From CAZBAF01 sp964490245 (GTDB taxonomy: Bacteria; Patescibacteriota; Saccharimonadia; Saccharimonadales; JACDBH01): a DNA stretch of 5,817 nt. The DNA is taken from assembly GCA_964490245.1 (NCBI GenBank), contig CAZBAF010000013.1, forward strand, positions 1 through 5,817. The letters run 5' to 3'. This document shows positions 5,401 to 5,817 of the stretch, one piece after another. The notes under the pieces were generated by a model. It made no database searches, was not told the origin of the DNA, and saw nothing but the letters and a program-made list of their open reading frames with translations. Each line of letters begins with the position of its first letter. The first letter of the stretch is position 1. A program made the translations under genes and the position numbers.

Positions 5401-5817
5401 AGCAACTGTAGATTTGGGCAGCGAGGTAAGTGGTACGCTGGCGGTGGAGAGCGGTGGTACCGGCGCTACTACTGCGCAGGGCGCTATCGATGCGCTTTCC
5501 GGTCTGACTACGCAGGGCGATCTACTATATTATGACGGAACCAACTCTGTCCGTCTGGCCCGCGGCACTGACGGCCAGTGTCTGCTCAGCACAGCCTCAT
5601 CAATTGAATGGGGCGATTGTCCCGGGGAAGGGGCGACCAGTATCGCCTCACTTAATGGTCAAACAGGCGCTACGCAGACCTTTGCCAACGACACCAATAT
5701 TACTATTAGTAGTAGTGCCAATGTCCATACGCTGGGCTGGGCTGGTACGCTTGATATCACGCGCGGCGGCACCGGCGCCTCCACCGCCCAGGGTGCCATC
5801 GACGCCCTGTCGGGTCT
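2468..5817 (+). CDS. Giant membrane-anchored fibre-like surface protein, 5' part (3' end outside window)
   Basis: The frame starts at ATG 2468 and stays open to the window edge: 1116 complete codons. An in-frame TAG TAG at 2375-2380 lies upstream and no ATG, GTG or TTG falls between, so the start is well fixed, although only an A-rich stretch and no clear Shine-Dalgarno precedes it. Residues 1-16 carry K9, R15 and R16, and 17-39 form a hydrophobic helix (FLLFIALILLFFGVGIALAW plus LFA), a signal anchor or signal peptide. The rest is Gly/Ser/Thr/Ala/Asn-rich short beta strands built from recurring modules: a YYNGT module (99-121), NxFTG/GQTG modules with SPTFxxLxL ends, GGTGA modules, and PALxAGT..VC modules. 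Twelve cysteines fall in six regular pairs. GGTGA-type repeats are typical of phage tail fibres, but the membrane anchor points to a cell-surface stalk. Adhesion or host contact is inferred; no enzyme motif is visible. Confidence 0.88.
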   Translation, partial: MNSTYLVNKILGSFRRFLLFIALILLFFGVGIALAWLFAARLDKQAEFTPSQVVVEMSDDEPGLGVAGATQRLTVNSQLQVKGQFNLTPTDTPLTAAPGTIVFDQNTNTLRYYNGTEFVSLEGQQPVPPAGVTSLQGQTGAVSLLAGAGITINGTTISALGDGLTAVNGTAGHISVVTTGRVATLSLPQAIGPAASPTFASLALNGDLALNSAAAIFGNTLTQTGSGQDIAINAGSDDIIFTVAGRTFQFPTSGPVSQTICTTGISCAAGGGQAILLAPGSSQLDNTADVSIFVNDTGGGHLMQLQSSGSDLFIVGSTGDTYLRGSLTFEGSTIDGNQTTLGVVNPAADRTILLPDASGTVAVSASGNIALSAAGNITFTGVLPVASGGTGAATAQAAINSLSGLNVQGDLLYYNGTNATRLARGTDGQCLVSTPSSIQWAACPGSGGVASVNTFTGAVTVQGTANQVIVNNNAGTITLSTPQNINTSASPVFNGLTLTSLTVATDTITDLTGTGLQVVGGVLETTLGTSVDLVAEVTGVLPVPNGGTGASNASGARTNLGAAASGANSDITSTTALNTITPSGALTVGSTGQNFLLQGSAGATITATSGSFATTVGFVTPTASATINFPALAAGTYQVCTTSGNCLGSGGGANTALSNLSSVAINTSLLSGSATIDLGSGANPFRDLYLGGTATNNFRFTGVATAARTITIPDASGEICLSSGNCIGSGGGGAPADASYLTLGGSADLSAERVLTPGSNISFTDGGVNTTLTVATVANPNFATSVTTPALLSSGALVITPGGNMTMGATGQTFTLQGNAGSVVTVTNGANVTTIDFEAPTASATIRFPALTAGTWEVCTSANNCSGTAAVDSINTFTGDIVIQGTANQVSVNNNAGLITLSTPQDINTAATPTFAGLTLNGGLTVSTGGIAVTGNSTITGTLSALTGLTSSGTIQFSALTTDGFVKTISANGTLAVAATVDLGSEVSGTLAVESGGTGATTAQGAIDALSGLTTQGDLLYYDGTNSVRLARGTDGQCLLSTASSIEWGDCPGEGATSIASLNGQTGATQTFANDTNITISSSANVHTLGWAGTLDITRGGTGASTAQGAIDALSG
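2516..2584 (+). other. N-terminal membrane anchor of the second fibre protein
   Basis: This encodes residues 17-39, uninterrupted hydrophobic and aromatic residues after the basic pair R15-R16 and followed by AARLDKQ. The positive residues lie before the helix, predicting a cytoplasmic N-terminus and an exported remainder. Cleavage near FAA-R cannot be excluded, but the helix is long enough for an uncleaved anchor. Confidence 0.75.
2762..2830 (+). repeat. YYNGT module, cysteine-free relative of the first protein's module
   Basis: Residues 99-121 (GTIVFDQNTNTLRYYNGTEF then VSL) align without gaps to the end of the MYYNSNLGKFRCYE..W.DC modules at 350-469 and 875-994. Shared positions include the opening Gly, an Asn, the Arg before the first Cys, a Tyr, a Glu and an aromatic before the second Cys. 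Both cysteines are replaced, by Tyr112 and Leu121. Confidence 0.5.
2858..3079 (+). repeat. GQTG / SPTF module, first and most divergent copy
   Basis: It opens GVTSLQGQTGAV and ends TLSLPQAIGPAASPTFASLA. The same opening and closing blocks recur at 3812-3961 and 5078-5227 in a tighter 50-residue form. This copy is longer because a segment with GITINGTTISALGDG and HISVVTTG lies between the two blocks. Confidence 0.5.
3608..3802 (+). repeat. GGTGA module, copy 1 (65 residues, Cys-x12-Cys)
   Basis: It opens GVLPVASGGTGAATAQAAI, passes through QGDLLYYNGTNATRLARGTD and ends GQC...SSIQWAACPG. It aligns without gaps to 5432-5626, with 48 of 65 residues identical by hand count. The GGTGA[AT]TAQ block is common in phage tail-fibre proteins. 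Confidence 0.8.
3812..3961 (+). repeat. NTFTG / SPVF module, copy 1 (50 residues)
   Basis: It opens VASVNTFTGAVTVQGTANQV, continues with NNNAGTITLSTPQNI and ends SPVFNGLTL. It is the same length as the copy at 5078-5227 and identical at 37 of 50 positions by hand count. It lies directly after a cysteine pair and a Gly-rich linker. Confidence 0.8.
4082..4189 (+). repeat. GGTGA module, short variant
   Basis: It opens GVLPVPNGGTGASNASGART and continues NLGAAASGANSDITST. This variant has the GART-NLG-AA-SGANSDI continuation that is especially typical of phage tail fibres, and lacks the YYNGT and cysteine part found in the 65-residue copies. Confidence 0.65.
4217..4405 (+). repeat. PTASATI / VC module, copy 1 (63 residues, Cys-x5-Cys)
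   Basis: It runs from GALTVGSTGQNFLLQG through PTASATINFPALAAGTYQV to CTTSGNC. It aligns without gaps to 4874-5062 with 37 of 63 residues identical by hand count. A Gly-rich linker (GSGGG) follows. Confidence 0.75.
4562..4645 (+). repeat. PDASGEIC module (Cys-x5-Cys)
   Basis: RFTGVATAARTITIPDASGE is followed by ICLSSGNC and then GSGGGG. It resembles the second half of the PTASATI/VC modules. A cysteine-free relative, RTILLPDASGTVAV, lies just before the first GGTGA module, around 3510-3555. Confidence 0.65.
4874..5062 (+). repeat. PTASATI / VC module, copy 2 (63 residues, Cys-x5-Cys)
   Basis: It runs from GNMTMGATGQTFTLQG through PTASATIRFPALTAGTWEV to CTSANNC, same length as 4217-4405. It is followed by only a short SGTAA linker before the next NTFTG module. 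Confidence 0.75.
5078..5227 (+). repeat. NTFTG / TPTF module, copy 2 (50 residues)
   Basis: It opens VDSINTFTGDIVIQGTANQV, continues NNNAGLITLSTPQDI and ends TPTFAGLTL. It starts 1266 bases after the copy at 3812. Confidence 0.8.
5432..5626 (+). repeat. GGTGA module, copy 2 (65 residues, Cys-x12-Cys)
   Basis: It opens GTLAVESGGTGATTAQGAI, contains QGDLLYYDGTNSVRLARGTD and ends GQC...SSIEWGDCPG. It is the gapless partner of 3608-3802. A GQTG-type segment (SIASLNGQTGAT, about 5641-5676) follows, as after copy 1. Confidence 0.8.
5744..5817 (+). repeat. GGTGA module, copy 3 (cut by window edge)
   Basis: It opens GTLDITRGGTGASTAQGAID and continues ALSG to the end of the window. Over the visible GGTGA..TAQGAIDALSG part it differs from copy 2 by one residue (Ser for Thr). 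It shows that the array continues beyond the window. Confidence 0.75.

Noticed and set aside
3608..5817. CRISPR-like or simple tandem DNA repeats
   Set aside because: The repetition is at protein level. Copies differ at many third codon positions, are not evenly spaced and lie in one continuous reading frame.
1..5817. Window as part of a prophage
   Set aside because: Tail-fibre-like repeats are present, but no capsid, terminase, integrase, lysis or attachment-site feature is visible, and the second protein starts with a membrane anchor. The possibility is not fully excluded from this window alone.

Overview
The window looks like a chromosomal segment of a Patescibacteria (CPR) bacterium, most likely Candidatus Saccharibacteria (TM7) or a close relative. 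This rests on remembered resemblance of the protein style (VGIGT openings, YYN..GKFRCYE..W.DC modules, PDASG.(V/I)C and SPTFAGLTL blocks), not on a marker gene. G+C looks close to or a little above half (not counted). The standard bacterial code fits: all three genes read without internal TGA, TAG or TAA. A phage origin is the main alternative, because the repeats resemble phage tail fibres.

Layout. (1) 1-1528, plus strand: the 3' part of a long beta-rich, fibre-like surface protein whose start lies before the window. It carries two copies of a 40-residue cysteine-paired module and ends in a C-terminal domain of about 168 residues. (2) 1525-2205, minus strand: a small single-pass membrane protein with an acidic then basic N-terminal tail, one membrane helix and an extracytoplasmic domain. 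Its stop codon is nested with that of gene 1 in a shared CTAG. (3) 2206-2467: an AT-rich divergent intergenic region with possible promoters for both directions. (4) 2468-5817, plus strand: the 5' part of a second giant fibre-like protein, open to the window edge with 1116 complete codons. It has an N-terminal membrane anchor followed by a mosaic of related beta-rich modules that recur up to several times.

How they may work together (inference): genes 1 and 3 seem to be members of one family of long surface fibres, anchored by an N-terminal membrane helix and carrying a distal C-terminal domain. Their cysteines occur in regularly spaced pairs, as expected for disulfide-stabilised extracytoplasmic proteins. 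In an episymbiont-type bacterium such fibres could mediate adhesion to a host cell, but nothing in the sequence proves that. No RNA gene, CRISPR array, insertion sequence or attachment site was recognised.
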